From Poriferisodalis sp965214215 (GTDB taxonomy: Bacteria; Actinomycetota; Acidimicrobiia; Acidimicrobiales; Poriferisodalaceae): DNA of 64,000 nucleotides. The DNA lies in NCBI RefSeq assembly GCF_965214215.1, contig NZ_CBDCBD010000003.1:2790001-2854000 (forward strand). Reading direction: 5' to 3'. Both the position numbers and the translations under genes were made by a program. Positions within the stretch are counted from its first letter, which is position 1. Every line of letters starts with the position of its first letter. Positions 1 through 9,313 of this stretch are shown in pieces. Below the pieces are notes generated by a model. That model ran no database searches and was not told where the DNA came from. It worked only from the letters and a program-made list of their open reading frames with translations.

Positions 1-2
1 CC

Positions 3-455
3 GGCGTAGCGTCGGGAATCGCCCGCCGCGCAATCGACGAATTCGCCGCGCTGGCCGACACGAAGACCCCGCTGTTTGCCCGCTCGGAGTTGGCGTCACG
101 ACCCGATGCGCACGCCGCGATGGCCCGCGCGGAAGCCTTGCTCGGGGCCGGCCAGGCGTTCGTCGCCGATCAGCTCGATGAGATCTGGAGCACCGCCGCC
201 GCGCATGGCGAAGTGACGCCCGCCCAGCACGCGCGCGCCCGGCTGGCTTGCTCATGGAGCGTCCAGAACTGCATCGAGGCGGTCGAGACGCTCGTCACCG
301 CAGCCGGCAGCACGGCCAACTTCACGGCATCGCCACTCGGCGGGCTGCTCAACGACGTGCGGGCAGTAGCCGGGCACTTCATGGTGGGCAGCTACCAGAT
401 CGACACCGCAGGCCGGGTGCTGCTGGGCCAGGACGCAGGCGACCGCAACTTCTGA
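3..455 (+). CDS. Acyl-CoA-dehydrogenase-fold flavoprotein, C-terminal part (partial)
   Basis: The frame is open from the first base of the window, so the 5' end is missing; 150 residues remain. They are the C-terminal four-helix bundle of the acyl-CoA dehydrogenase fold. The late motif with an LLNDVRAV core followed by H-F-M-V-G resembles the Acyl-CoA_dh_2 domain of flavin-dependent monooxygenases such as HsaA and pigment hydroxylases more than true dehydrogenases. That class hydroxylates aromatic rings with FMNH2 supplied by a separate reductase. The N-terminal flavin-binding part is outside the window, so dehydrogenase versus monooxygenase stays open. Confidence 0.7.
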   Translation, partial: GVASGIARRAIDEFAALADTKTPLFARSELASRPDAHAAMARAEALLGAGQAFVADQLDEIWSTAAAHGEVTPAQHARARLACSWSVQNCIEAVETLVTAAGSTANFTASPLGGLLNDVRAVAGHFMVGSYQIDTAGRVLLGQDAGDRNF

Positions 456-510
456 CGACTCGATGATCTGGCGCAAGCGCCTCGCACTTGACATCTACAG
501 AAGCCGCCCA

Positions 511-545
511 GGGTGAATCACCCCTCGGAACTCACGATTTAGGCT
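511..545 (+). promoter_or_regulatory. Putative promoter with palindrome upstream of the giant protease
   Basis: A short palindrome, GGGTGA-A-TCACCC, lies at 511-523. A -10-like TAGGCT is at 540-545, about 100 nt before the protease start, and a TTGACA hexamer is at 488-493 with no good -10 at 17 nt. The palindrome lies just before the -10 and could be an operator. Sequence pattern only. Confidence 0.3.
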
Positions 546-644
546 CAGCGGCCTATCAAGTTGCAGCACGATCACATCGATGGCGAATAGGAACGTGTGC
601 TCGTAATCCGAGCGCTCGCGAAAATTGGCTTGAAGGAATCACAG

Positions 645-3600
645 ATGCGCAGACAGCATTCGTCGTTGAGGCTCGGGGCCGCACTGTTGACGTCGCTGGC
701 CTTGGTGGCGGCGCTCACTACCGAAGTGCACGCCGAGGGCGGCGGGTTCGATCTCTCGCAGGGCCTCGCGCCGCCGGCGCTGCCTGTGCAAGGCGGCCTC
801 ACCTATCCCAATCTCGGCTCGGGCCTCAGCGGCCTCGCCGACGATCCTTTTGGCGCGCAATACGGCGCCGACTTCCTTTGGGGCGGAGACTCGGGCGGCG
901 GAGGCTCGGCCGACGGCGTCGCTGCCTCGCCATTGCAGCCGGGCGACAGCGGGAATCACACCGCCTCGATGCTGGCGCTGTCGATCATCGTCGACGGCGA
1001 CGTCGGGCGCGTTGTCGATGTGATCAACGCCAGCGGCGGAGATGTCCGCAACGTGCTTGGCAGCTACATCGAGGCCTATGTGCCGCCGACCGCGCTGGCC
1101 CGGTTGGCGCGGACGCCCGGGGTGAGCTGGGCGCGAGAGCTGGCGCGGCCGTTGCAGGCCAGAGGCACGGTCACTAGCGGCGGTGTCGCGTGGCACCTCG
1201 CTAGCGCCTGGCACGACGCCGGGATCAAGGGCCAAGGCGTGAAGATCGGCGTGATCGACTTGCCAAGCGGGTCCACGACTAGGGATGGTTTCACCGGTGC
1301 GCCTGCACTGTTGGGCACCGATCTGCCGAGTGCCGTCAGTGCTCGGTGTTACACCGATCTGGGCAAACACACGAGCGACATCGCTGACTGCTCTGCCGCG
1401 GGCGGTTCGACTCACGGCACCATCGTGGCCGAGACGGTGATGGATGTGGCCCCTGAGGCCAGCCTGTACATCGCCAATCCGTCTTCGAGGGGTGATCTTC
1501 GCAGTACGGCGGAGTGGATGCACCGCGAGGGTGTCGGGGTCATCGTCTACTCAGTCATTTGGCAGTTCCACGGCCCGCCCGATGGCACCAGCCCATACGC
1601 CTACGGCCCGCTCAACACGGTGAAGTGGGCGGCTGACAACGGCATCGTGTGGGTGAACGCAGCTGGGAACTGGCATCGAGACACTTGGTACGGCCCGTTC
1701 GCGGATGCCGACAAAGACAACATTCACGAGTGGAGGACCGGTGTCGAAGATCAGTACCTGACCTTGAAGCCGTTCGAGCGCGCGCGTGTGTTCATGCGCT
1801 GGGACGACACATGGGGTGGTGCCGACGACGACCTTGCTTTGATGGTGGTGAGCAAGCCCGGCTCTCCCGATGAGTCTGTCTTTGCGACGGCGAACGACTC
1901 GCAGACCGGAGGCGCCCATCACGATCCCTTCGAGTGGGTCACCGTCATCAACAGAGGATGGCAATCTCGCACCGTTGCTTTGAGGGTCAAGTCGATGGAC
2001 GGGTCCAAGCCCAGCTGGATTCAGTTGGTCACTTGGGGTGGCGTCCTCGGGACGCAATCAGACGGTTACAGCGTTCAGTCTCCTGCGGACAGCCCGCATC
2101 CCGGCATGCTGGCCGTGGGGGCCGGCAGCCCGGTGGGGGTTTACAGTTACAGCAGCCGCGGGCCGACTCCCGACGGACGTATCAAGCCCGACATTGTCGG
2201 CGCGGCCGGGATGGGGACCGTCACACGCGGCCGGTTCCAGGGCACCAGCGCGGCTGCCCCCCATGTCGGCGGCCTGGCCGCGCTCGTTGTCCAGCAGAAT
2301 CCCGGCTTTGCCCCAGCAGATGTCACCGGTTACCTCAAGACGCACGCCAAGCCGAACGGCGACGTCGTGCCGAACAACACTTGGGGGCACGGCTTCGCGC
2401 AGCTGCCCTCACCGAGTTGCGCTCAGGACCTCAACGGTTCGGGAACCACACCGGGCAGCTGGACCAATGACTGCGTCGCAGCTGTCGACTCCGCCAAGAG
2501 CGGCCGTTACTACAACATCAGGGTTTTGCAGGAATCGGCGGTGACGATCGACCTATCGTCGAGCGTCGATTCGTATCTCCGCCTGCGCAATGGCTACAAC
2601 GCCCAACAGGGCGCTGCGCTGCACAGCGACGACAACGGCGGCACCGGTAACAACGCCCGGATCAGCGCCACGCTCGCGGCGGGTACCTACACGATCGAAG
2701 CGACCACGGCCGCCGACTCGCAGACCGGTGCGTTCTCGCTTTCTGTCAGCGGCTTGGCGGCGGTGCCTGAGGTCAGTCTCAGCGGCGGCGCCGAGGTCAC
2801 CGAGGGTTCCAACGTTACCTTCACGGTGACTGCCAGCCCGATACCGAGTTCGCCGCTGCCCGTCAAGGTGCAGGTGACGACGACGGGCGACTACGGGGTG
2901 ACACCCAGCACGCGCACCATCAACATCCCCACCAGCACCGGCAGCACCGATCTCGTCCTGTCCACCGCGAACGACAACGTCCCCGAGGTGAACGGCGGCA
3001 TCACCGCGACGCTCGTCAAAGGCACTGACTATGACGTGTCGTCCAGCGCGTCGGCAGCCACTGTCGGCGTGAACGACAACGACAACTTCAGCTGCCATGA
3101 CATCGTGGCCGCCGACGGCTCTGTCGACGGCACGTTGGTCACGAACTGCAAGCAGAGCTTCTACTCAGAAGACAGCAAGCGGTACGCCCGTTTCTACTCG
3201 TTCGAGATTGCCCAACAAAGCGGTGTCGTTATCGAGATGGAGTCGACGGAGCTGAATCCCTACCTCATGCTGCGTCTCGGCAAGGACGCGCGGTCGGGGA
3301 CGCCCTTGCATTTCAATGACAACGCGGGAGAATCACAGAACCCGCCCGGCGCAGCCCTCTACTTGAACGCCCGCATCGCCGAAGGGCTCAGCGCTGGCTG
3401 GTACACGATCGAGGCAACTTCGCTCGATCATGAGAAGATCGGCGCTTTCAAGATGCAGATCCGGGGTTTGAGCCCGCAGACATCGGTGCCGGTGATCAGC
3501 ATCGCCGGCGACGACGACATCACTGAGGGCGAAGACGCCAGCTTCACTCTCACGGCCTCCCCCGCGCCTGCGTCTGACCTCGATGTCACTGTTGCGGTCA

Positions 3601-6600
3601 CGCAAGACGGGGATTTCGCCACGACCGGCTCGCAGACGGTGACGATTCCCGCCACGGGCAGCGCCACCTTGACGGTTCCCACAGACAACGACAGCGTCCG
3701 CGAGCCGGCAGGGTCCATCACTGCGGCGATCGCCGACGGCAACGGTTATGCCGTGTCCTCGACAATCTCGGTATCGGAGCGAACTGGTGCCGGCATCGCG
3801 ACGGTCAACGTCGCCAACGATGACGGAGGAATCTGCACCGAAGCGCTGACCGCCGACGGCACCGTCTCAGGGGCATGGGGCACTGACTGCGAGTCGTTTA
3901 CGTTTCAGCGTACGTATGAGTACTTGACCCGCTGGGCTCGGTATTACATCTTCGAGCTGGAGCAATCAAGCAAGATCACCATCGACCTCACGTCGGGTCA
4001 CGACACCTATTTGTTCCTGCGCTCAGGAAAGGACACCCAGAGCGGCCAGCCGCTGCATGAGAACGACGACATCGGCGGGGGAAACCCGAACTCCCGCATC
4101 AGCGAAACTCTCGCGGCAGGTTGGTACACCATCGAGGCGACCACCCTCTTCAGATCGAAAACCGGTGACTTTTCTCTGACCATCTCGGGCTTGGCGACGA
4201 GACCGACTGAACCCGAAGTCAGCATCGCGGCGGGCAGCGGTGTTTCTGAGGGGTCTGCTGCGAGTTTCACAGTGACCGCGACGCCCAAGCCTGCAGCTGA
4301 TCTGGACGTGACGATCAATGTGTCGCAGAGCGGTGACTTCGGCGCGACGACGGGTTCGAGGACGGTGACGATTCCGGCGTCTGGATCAAAGACGTTCACC
4401 ATCGCGACAACGAACGACTCCGCCGATGAGGCGGACGGCTCGGTCACCTCGGCCGTCAGCGCAGGCACGGGCTACACAGTCTCGTCGGGCAGTGGGAGCG
4501 CCACAGTGGCTGTTGCCGACGATGACGTTCCCGAGGTCAGCATTGCCGCGGGCGGCGGGGTCACCGAGGGCGGCGACGCTGAGTTCACGTTGACAGCCAG
4601 TCCCGTGCCTGCGGCTGGTTTGGATGTGACGGTCGCGGTAGCCCAGGACGGCGATTTCGGCGTCGCGACTGGTTCGCGGACGGTGACGATTCCGGCGTCG
4701 GGCAGTTTCGCCTTGGCTGTGGCTACCAGCGATGACAGCGTCGACGAGGCGGACGGTTCGGTCACTGCGACGGTGGGCAGCGGCACGGGCTACACGGTTT
4801 CGGCAACGAAGAGCGCCGCGACGGTGGCGGTGTCTGATGATGACGATCCGTTGCCGGTCATCAGCATCGTCGGCGGCTCGGCGGTGGCCGAGGGCGGGAA
4901 TGCGACGTACACGCTCACGGCCAGTCCCTCACCGGCGACGCCTTTGACGGTCAATGTGACGGTCTCCCAGAGCGGCGACTACTACGTGGGGACCGGTCCG
5001 ACGACTGTTCAGATCGCGACGTCGGGCACCCACACCCTGAGCCTCGGCACCACCAACGACAGCATCGACGAATCTGATGGCTCGGTGACGGTGACGCTGT
5101 CCACCGGGACGGGCTACACGGTGTCAACTACGCAAAGCGCGGCGAAAGTGGCGGTGTCTGATGACGACGATCCGCCTCCGCCACCGCCACCGCCTCCTGC
5201 GGGTTGTGTTTCTGATGAGACGCTGGAGTTGGCGCGTGACTATTACGACCTGAACCGTGATCGCGCGCCGAGTTATGGCCGTAACTGGCGTCGGGTGCTG
5301 ATCGCGTTCGGTGATGTGGTCGATGATGAGTTGACTGCGTTCACTGCGGCTGAGGCGCTTGAGGGTGAGCAGATCTGGTTCGGGTGGAAGCCGTTCCGTG
5401 AGGCGTTGGAATGCATCGAGGCAGCCCAGCAGCCCGAAGATCCGGAGATCAGCATCGCTGCGGGCAGCGCCGTCACCGAGGGAGCCGCAGCGTCGTTCAC
5501 GCTCACCGCGTCACCGGCGCCGACTGCTGTTTTGTCGGTCGACGTGACGGTGTCGCAGTCAGGCGATTTCGGTGCGACGACCGGAACGCGGACTGTCACG
5601 ATCCCCGCCAGCGGCAGCTACACCCTGGCCGTCATCACCACCGGTGACAGCATCGACGAGGCCGACGGGTCAGTAACCGTGTCGGTCGGCACTGGCACCG
5701 GCTACACAGTGTCGTCGAGCGACAGCAGCGCCACGGTCGCGGTGGCCGATAATGATGTGCCCGAGGTCGGTGTCGCGGCTGGTTCGGGGATCACTGAGGG
5801 CGGCGACGCGACGTTCACGGTGACCGCGGCCCCGACGCCGTATGCGGCTCTGCCGGTCGAATTGACTGTGTCGGCGAGCGGCGATTTCGGTGCGGCGACC
5901 GGGTCGCGGACGGTGACGATCCCCTCCAGCGGCAGTTACACCTTGACCGTCTCTACTGTCGGTGACAACGTCGACGAACCCGACGGGTCAGCAACCGTGT
6001 CGGTGAGCGGCGGCACCGGCTACACAGTGTCGTCGTCGGCTGGCTCGGCGACGGTCGCTGTGTCCGACGATGACGACCCGCCGCCGACTGTGCCGGAGAT
6101 CAGCATCGCTGCGGGCAGCGCCGTGACTGAGGGGACTGCGGCGTCGTTCACGCTCACAGCCAACCCCGCACCGGCGTCAGCCCTGTCGGTCAGCGTGACC
6201 GTCGCCCAGAGCGGCAACTACGGTGCCGACACCGGTGTGCGAACAGTCACGATCCCGACCGGCGGCAGCTACACGTTGACCGTTGCCACCGCCAACGACA
6301 ACACAGACGAAGCAGACGGGTCGGTCACCGCCACGATCGGCACAGGCACCGGCTACACCGTGTCGTCCACGCAGAGCGCGGCGACTGTCGCTGTGTCTGA
6401 TGACGACGACCCGCCGCCTCCACCGCCGCCTGTGCCTGCGGGTTGTGTTTCTGATGAGGTGTTGGAGTCGGCGCGTGACTATTACGACCTGAACCGTGAT
6501 CGCGCGCCTGGTTTTGGCCGTAACTGGCGTCGTGTGCTGGTGGCGTTCGGTGACGTGACCGATGATCAGTTGACTGCGATGACCGCGGCTGAGGCGCTTG

Positions 6601-8927
6601 AGGGTGAGCAGATCTGGTTCGGGTGGCGGCCGTTCCGTGAGGCGTTGGAATGCATCGAAGCAGGCCAGCAGCCCCCGCCGCAATCTGACCCCGAGATCAG
6701 CGTCTCCGCGGGCAGCGCCGTAACCGAGGGGACCGCGGCGTCGTTCACTATCACCGCGTCTCCCAACCCGGCGGCGAACCTGGACGTAGCGGTGACCGTC
6801 TCCCAGAGCGGCGATTACGGTGCGACGATCGGGTCGCGGACCGTGACGATCCCCTCAGCGGGCAGCTACACGCTTTCGGTGGCCACGACCGGTGACAGTG
6901 TCGATGAGGCCGACGGCTCGGTGTCGGTGTCGGTGGACACCGGCACCGGCTACACGGTGTCGTCGTCGGCCGGCTCGGCGACGGTCGCGGTCGCAGACGA
7001 CGACCCCGCACCGCCCCCGCCAGCTGATCCGGAGATCAGCATCGCTGCGGGCAGCGGTGTCACAGAAGGCGCCGCGGCGTCGTTCACGCTCACAGCCAAC
7101 CCCACACCGGCGACAGCGCTGACTGTCAGCGTCAACGTCGCCCAGAGCGGCGACTACGGCGTGTCCATCGGGACACGCCCCGTGACAATCCCCACCAGCG
7201 GCAGTTACACGCTGACCATCGCCACCACCGATGACACGGCTGATGAGGCCGACGGGTCGGTCACCGTCACGATCGGCACAGGCACCGGCTACATCGTGTC
7301 GTCCACGCAGAGCGCGGCGACGGTGGCGGTGTCTGATGACGACGACCCGCCGCCTCCACCACCGCCTGTGCCTGCGGGTTGTGTTTCTGATGAGGTGTTG
7401 GAGTCGGCGCGTGACTATTTCGACCTGAATCGTGATCGCGAGCCGAGTTATGGCCGTAACTGGCGTCGGGTGCTGATCGCGTTCGGTGATGTGGTCGATG
7501 ATCAGTTGACTGCGTTCACTGCGGCTGAGGCGCTCGAGGGTGAGCAGATCTGGTTCGGGTGGAAGCCGTTCCGTGAGGCGCTGGAATGCATCGAGGCAGC
7601 CCAGCAGCCCGAAGATCCCGAGATCAGCGTCACCGCGGGCAGCGCCGTCACCGAGGGGACCGCAGCGTCGTTCACTATCACCGCGTCTCCCAACCCGGCG
7701 GCGAGCCTGGACGTAACGGTGACCGTCTCCCAGAGCGGCGATTACGGTGCGACGACCGGGGCACGGACCGTGACAATCCCCACCAGCGGCAGTCACACGC
7801 TGACCGTCGCCACCACCGATGACACGGCTGACGAAGCCGACGGGTCGATCACCGCCACGGTCGACAGCGGCACGGGCTACACCGTGTCGTCGAGCGACAG
7901 CAGCGCCACGGTCGCGGTCGCCGACGACGACGTGCCCGAGGTCAGCATCGCGGCGGGCAGCGATGTCGCTGAGGGGACTGCGGCGTCGTTCACGCTCACC
8001 GCCAGTCCTGTGCCTGCGGCGAGTCTTGACGTCAGAGTGACCGTGTCGCAGAGCGGCGACTTCGCTGCCACCGGTGAGCGGACGGTCACGATTCCCACGA
8101 CTGGCACCGCGACGTTCACCGTCGCCACCGCCGACGACACCACTGATGAGGCCGACGGATCAGTCACCGCGACAGTGGGCAGCGGCACCGGCTACACCGT
8201 GTCAGCGACCCAGAGCGCGGCGACGGTGGCGGTGTCCGACGACGACGACCCGCCGCCGAGCACGCCGGTCATCAGCATCGTCGGGGGCACTGCGGTGACA
8301 GAAGGCGGCAATGCGACCTACACGATCACGGCCAGTCCCGCACCGACGGCGCCCCTGACGGTCAGCCTGACGATTTCTCAGAGCGGCAGCTTCCATTTGT
8401 CGCCTGGTCCGATGACGATCCAGATGGCGACTTCGGGCACCCACACTGTGAGCCTCGGCACCCACGACGACAGCACCGACGAGCCTGACGGGTCGCTGAC
8501 TGTGACAGTGGGCAGCGGCACGGGCTACACCGTGTCATCCACGCAGAACGCGGCGACAGTCGCGGTGTCGGACAACGATCTGGCCGCCGCCGGTCCGCCG
8601 ACGGTGACCGTCAGCGACGCCACCGCCGCCGAGGACGCGCAGCACCTCGCCTTCGTGGTGACACTGTCGAAACCCAATCCCGACCCGATCACGTTCCGCT
8701 ACGGCGGATACGGCCGCACCGCGACACTGTGGCAGGACTGGAGCATCGAATACAAGGCGTTCACACTCGACGCAGGCGACACGACCATCGAGATCACCGT
8801 GCCGATCATCGACGACGACACCCCAGAAAACGACGAGACGCTGCGCGTGTACATCTACGCCATCAGCGGAATCGTCATCCGCGACGGCTTCCTCTACGCC
8901 ACCGGCACCATCACCGACGACGACTGA
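645..8927 (+). CDS. Giant secreted subtilase (S8) with PPC-like, Calx-beta and repeated 79-aa modules
   Basis: A 2760-residue exported serine protease. The start is ATG 645, behind AAGGA at 633-637; it gives a clean signal peptide (two Arg, then a hydrophobic stretch ending in V-H-A, residues 1-30). Upstream in-frame starts would spoil it. The S8 residues are Asp205 (G-V-I-D), His257 (H-G-T), the oxyanion Asn342 (A-A-G-N) and Ser535 (G-T-S-A-A-A-P). The 190-residue gap between Asn and Ser holds a beta-rich insert. Next come three PPC-like beta domains (about 2415-2763, 3087-3474, 3828-4194 nt) alternating with the first Calx-beta repeats. In all there are about 14 Calx-beta repeats to the C-terminus, interrupted by three copies of a 79-residue module after proline tracts. 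I see no LPXTG anchor. The likely role is an extracellular or surface protease/adhesin; the target is unknown. Confidence 0.93.
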   Translation: MRRQHSSLRLGAALLTSLALVAALTTEVHAEGGGFDLSQGLAPPALPVQGGLTYPNLGSGLSGLADDPFGAQYGADFLWGGDSGGGGSADGVAASPLQPGDSGNHTASMLALSIIVDGDVGRVVDVINASGGDVRNVLGSYIEAYVPPTALARLARTPGVSWARELARPLQARGTVTSGGVAWHLASAWHDAGIKGQGVKIGVIDLPSGSTTRDGFTGAPALLGTDLPSAVSARCYTDLGKHTSDIADCSAAGGSTHGTIVAETVMDVAPEASLYIANPSSRGDLRSTAEWMHREGVGVIVYSVIWQFHGPPDGTSPYAYGPLNTVKWAADNGIVWVNAAGNWHRDTWYGPFADADKDNIHEWRTGVEDQYLTLKPFERARVFMRWDDTWGGADDDLALMVVSKPGSPDESVFATANDSQTGGAHHDPFEWVTVINRGWQSRTVALRVKSMDGSKPSWIQLVTWGGVLGTQSDGYSVQSPADSPHPGMLAVGAGSPVGVYSYSSRGPTPDGRIKPDIVGAAGMGTVTRGRFQGTSAAAPHVGGLAALVVQQNPGFAPADVTGYLKTHAKPNGDVVPNNTWGHGFAQLPSPSCAQDLNGSGTTPGSWTNDCVAAVDSAKSGRYYNIRVLQESAVTIDLSSSVDSYLRLRNGYNAQQGAALHSDDNGGTGNNARISATLAAGTYTIEATTAADSQTGAFSLSVSGLAAVPEVSLSGGAEVTEGSNVTFTVTASPIPSSPLPVKVQVTTTGDYGVTPSTRTINIPTSTGSTDLVLSTANDNVPEVNGGITATLVKGTDYDVSSSASAATVGVNDNDNFSCHDIVAADGSVDGTLVTNCKQSFYSEDSKRYARFYSFEIAQQSGVVIEMESTELNPYLMLRLGKDARSGTPLHFNDNAGESQNPPGAALYLNARIAEGLSAGWYTIEATSLDHEKIGAFKMQIRGLSPQTSVPVISIAGDDDITEGEDASFTLTASPAPASDLDVTVAVTQDGDFATTGSQTVTIPATGSATLTVPTDNDSVREPAGSITAAIADGNGYAVSSTISVSERTGAGIATVNVANDDGGICTEALTADGTVSGAWGTDCESFTFQRTYEYLTRWARYYIFELEQSSKITIDLTSGHDTYLFLRSGKDTQSGQPLHENDDIGGGNPNSRISETLAAGWYTIEATTLFRSKTGDFSLTISGLATRPTEPEVSIAAGSGVSEGSAASFTVTATPKPAADLDVTINVSQSGDFGATTGSRTVTIPASGSKTFTIATTNDSADEADGSVTSAVSAGTGYTVSSGSGSATVAVADDDVPEVSIAAGGGVTEGGDAEFTLTASPVPAAGLDVTVAVAQDGDFGVATGSRTVTIPASGSFALAVATSDDSVDEADGSVTATVGSGTGYTVSATKSAATVAVSDDDDPLPVISIVGGSAVAEGGNATYTLTASPSPATPLTVNVTVSQSGDYYVGTGPTTVQIATSGTHTLSLGTTNDSIDESDGSVTVTLSTGTGYTVSTTQSAAKVAVSDDDDPPPPPPPPPAGCVSDETLELARDYYDLNRDRAPSYGRNWRRVLIAFGDVVDDELTAFTAAEALEGEQIWFGWKPFREALECIEAAQQPEDPEISIAAGSAVTEGAAASFTLTASPAPTAVLSVDVTVSQSGDFGATTGTRTVTIPASGSYTLAVITTGDSIDEADGSVTVSVGTGTGYTVSSSDSSATVAVADNDVPEVGVAAGSGITEGGDATFTVTAAPTPYAALPVELTVSASGDFGAATGSRTVTIPSSGSYTLTVSTVGDNVDEPDGSATVSVSGGTGYTVSSSAGSATVAVSDDDDPPPTVPEISIAAGSAVTEGTAASFTLTANPAPASALSVSVTVAQSGNYGADTGVRTVTIPTGGSYTLTVATANDNTDEADGSVTATIGTGTGYTVSSTQSAATVAVSDDDDPPPPPPPVPAGCVSDEVLESARDYYDLNRDRAPGFGRNWRRVLVAFGDVTDDQLTAMTAAEALEGEQIWFGWRPFREALECIEAGQQPPPQSDPEISVSAGSAVTEGTAASFTITASPNPAANLDVAVTVSQSGDYGATIGSRTVTIPSAGSYTLSVATTGDSVDEADGSVSVSVDTGTGYTVSSSAGSATVAVADDDPAPPPPADPEISIAAGSGVTEGAAASFTLTANPTPATALTVSVNVAQSGDYGVSIGTRPVTIPTSGSYTLTIATTDDTADEADGSVTVTIGTGTGYIVSSTQSAATVAVSDDDDPPPPPPPVPAGCVSDEVLESARDYFDLNRDREPSYGRNWRRVLIAFGDVVDDQLTAFTAAEALEGEQIWFGWKPFREALECIEAAQQPEDPEISVTAGSAVTEGTAASFTITASPNPAASLDVTVTVSQSGDYGATTGARTVTIPTSGSHTLTVATTDDTADEADGSITATVDSGTGYTVSSSDSSATVAVADDDVPEVSIAAGSDVAEGTAASFTLTASPVPAASLDVRVTVSQSGDFAATGERTVTIPTTGTATFTVATADDTTDEADGSVTATVGSGTGYTVSATQSAATVAVSDDDDPPPSTPVISIVGGTAVTEGGNATYTITASPAPTAPLTVSLTISQSGSFHLSPGPMTIQMATSGTHTVSLGTHDDSTDEPDGSLTVTVGSGTGYTVSSTQNAATVAVSDNDLAAAGPPTVTVSDATAAEDAQHLAFVVTLSKPNPDPITFRYGGYGRTATLWQDWSIEYKAFTLDAGDTTIEITVPIIDDDTPENDETLRVYIYAISGIVIRDGFLYATGTITDDD
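5199..5435 (+). repeat. 79-residue module, copy 1
   Basis: First of three equal-length (237-nt) in-frame modules inside the protease. It follows a nine-proline tract and starts A-G-C-V-S-D-E. Features are D-Y-Y-D-L-N-R-D-R, N-W-R-R-V-L, an acidic T-A-x-E-A-L-E-G-E stretch, I-W-F-G-W, and L-E-C-I-E near the end. Two conserved Cys at its ends could form a disulfide. It is predicted mostly helical, unlike the beta repeats around it. I cannot name the domain. Confidence 0.85.
6438..6674 (+). repeat. 79-residue module, copy 2
   Basis: Second copy of the same module, again after a proline run. It keeps every landmark of copy 1 with a few changes: G-F for S-Y before G-R-N-W-R-R, V-T for V-V, and G-W-R-P for G-W-K-P. 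It is followed by another short proline stretch, so it sits between flexible linkers. Confidence 0.85.
7374..7610 (+). repeat. 79-residue module, copy 3
   Basis: Third copy. Its second half and the following E-D-P-E-I-S junction are almost base-for-base the same as copy 1, differing mainly at third codon positions. This points to a recent segmental duplication that carried a Calx-beta boundary along. Confidence 0.85.
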
Positions 8928-8931
8928 CCCA

Positions 8932-8943
8932 GTTGCGCGCAAC
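8932..8943. promoter_or_regulatory. 12-bp perfect palindrome after the protease gene
   Basis: GTTGCGCGCAAC begins 5 nt past the protease stop and about 80 nt before the next gene. It is a perfect palindrome without a loop or T-tract, so it fits a protein-binding site better than a terminator. Function unknown. Confidence 0.25.
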
Positions 8944-9024
8944 AACATGAGCCGACAGCTGAACCTTCCAGTCGTCGCACGAGAGGTCAGCGCCTATCCG
9001 CTCATGCTCTGAATCGATATTCGC

Positions 9025-9309
9025 TTGCTGTACACGCGCTGCGGCACTTACCGTCGCGCGCCGATAGGTAACGCTGAGGATCGAGTTGTCATCACGCCGT
9101 CAGCACGCCGCCATGGCATCCCCGACGCCGACATCTTGCACGCCGTTCGCAACCCTCGCCAGATCGACCTCACAGACGACGGGCGCATCTTCGTCATCGG
9201 ATCGCAACGCGATGGTGCGTTCGTCGAACTGGTCATCGTGGATGACGTTGCGAATGAGCTTTTCCGGATCATCCACGCGATGCCTGCGAGAACGACACGC
9301 CTAAGGTGA
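9025..9309 (+). CDS. Small toxin-like protein of a putative two-gene TA module
   Basis: A 94-residue basic protein. The core reads V-V-I-T-x-S-A-R-R-H-G-I, then D-I-L-H-A-V-x-N, a short beta hairpin with G-R-x-F-V-I-G, and a final I-I-H-A-M-P-A-R. Small actinobacterial proteins with this layout (ITxSARxHGI ... IHAMPxR) are usually annotated as putative toxins next to a small partner gene, as here; I do not know a characterised member. The start is uncertain: TTG 9025 is the only clear in-frame start and has no good ribosome-binding site. The core begins about 20 residues in. The partner starts 4 nt after this stop. Confidence 0.6.
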   Translation: MLYTRCGTYRRAPIGNAEDRVVITPSARRHGIPDADILHAVRNPRQIDLTDDGRIFVIGSQRDGAFVELVIVDDVANELFRIIHAMPARTTRLR

Positions 9310-9313
9310 AGCT

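Larger units (their letters stand above)
2766..8924 (+). repeat. Calx-beta repeat array (about 14 units)
   Basis: About 14 units of 100-110 residues each open with P-E-(V/I)-S-I-A-A-G-S-x-V-T-E-G and close with S-A-A-T-V-A-V-S-D-D-D. Unit starts fall near 2767, 3489, 4213, 4530, 4852, 5443, 5761, 6094, 6691, 7030, 7619, 7936, 8266 and 8597. The last unit is the most divergent. Calx-beta domains usually bind Ca2+ through acidic loop residues, and the D-D-D-D junctions fit this. Near-identity of the central units implies recent duplication or conversion. Confidence 0.85.

Noticed and set aside
2766..8924. Regular DNA repeats considered as a CRISPR or satellite array
   Set aside because: The repeats are in-frame protein domains of about 320 nt with an unbroken reading frame.
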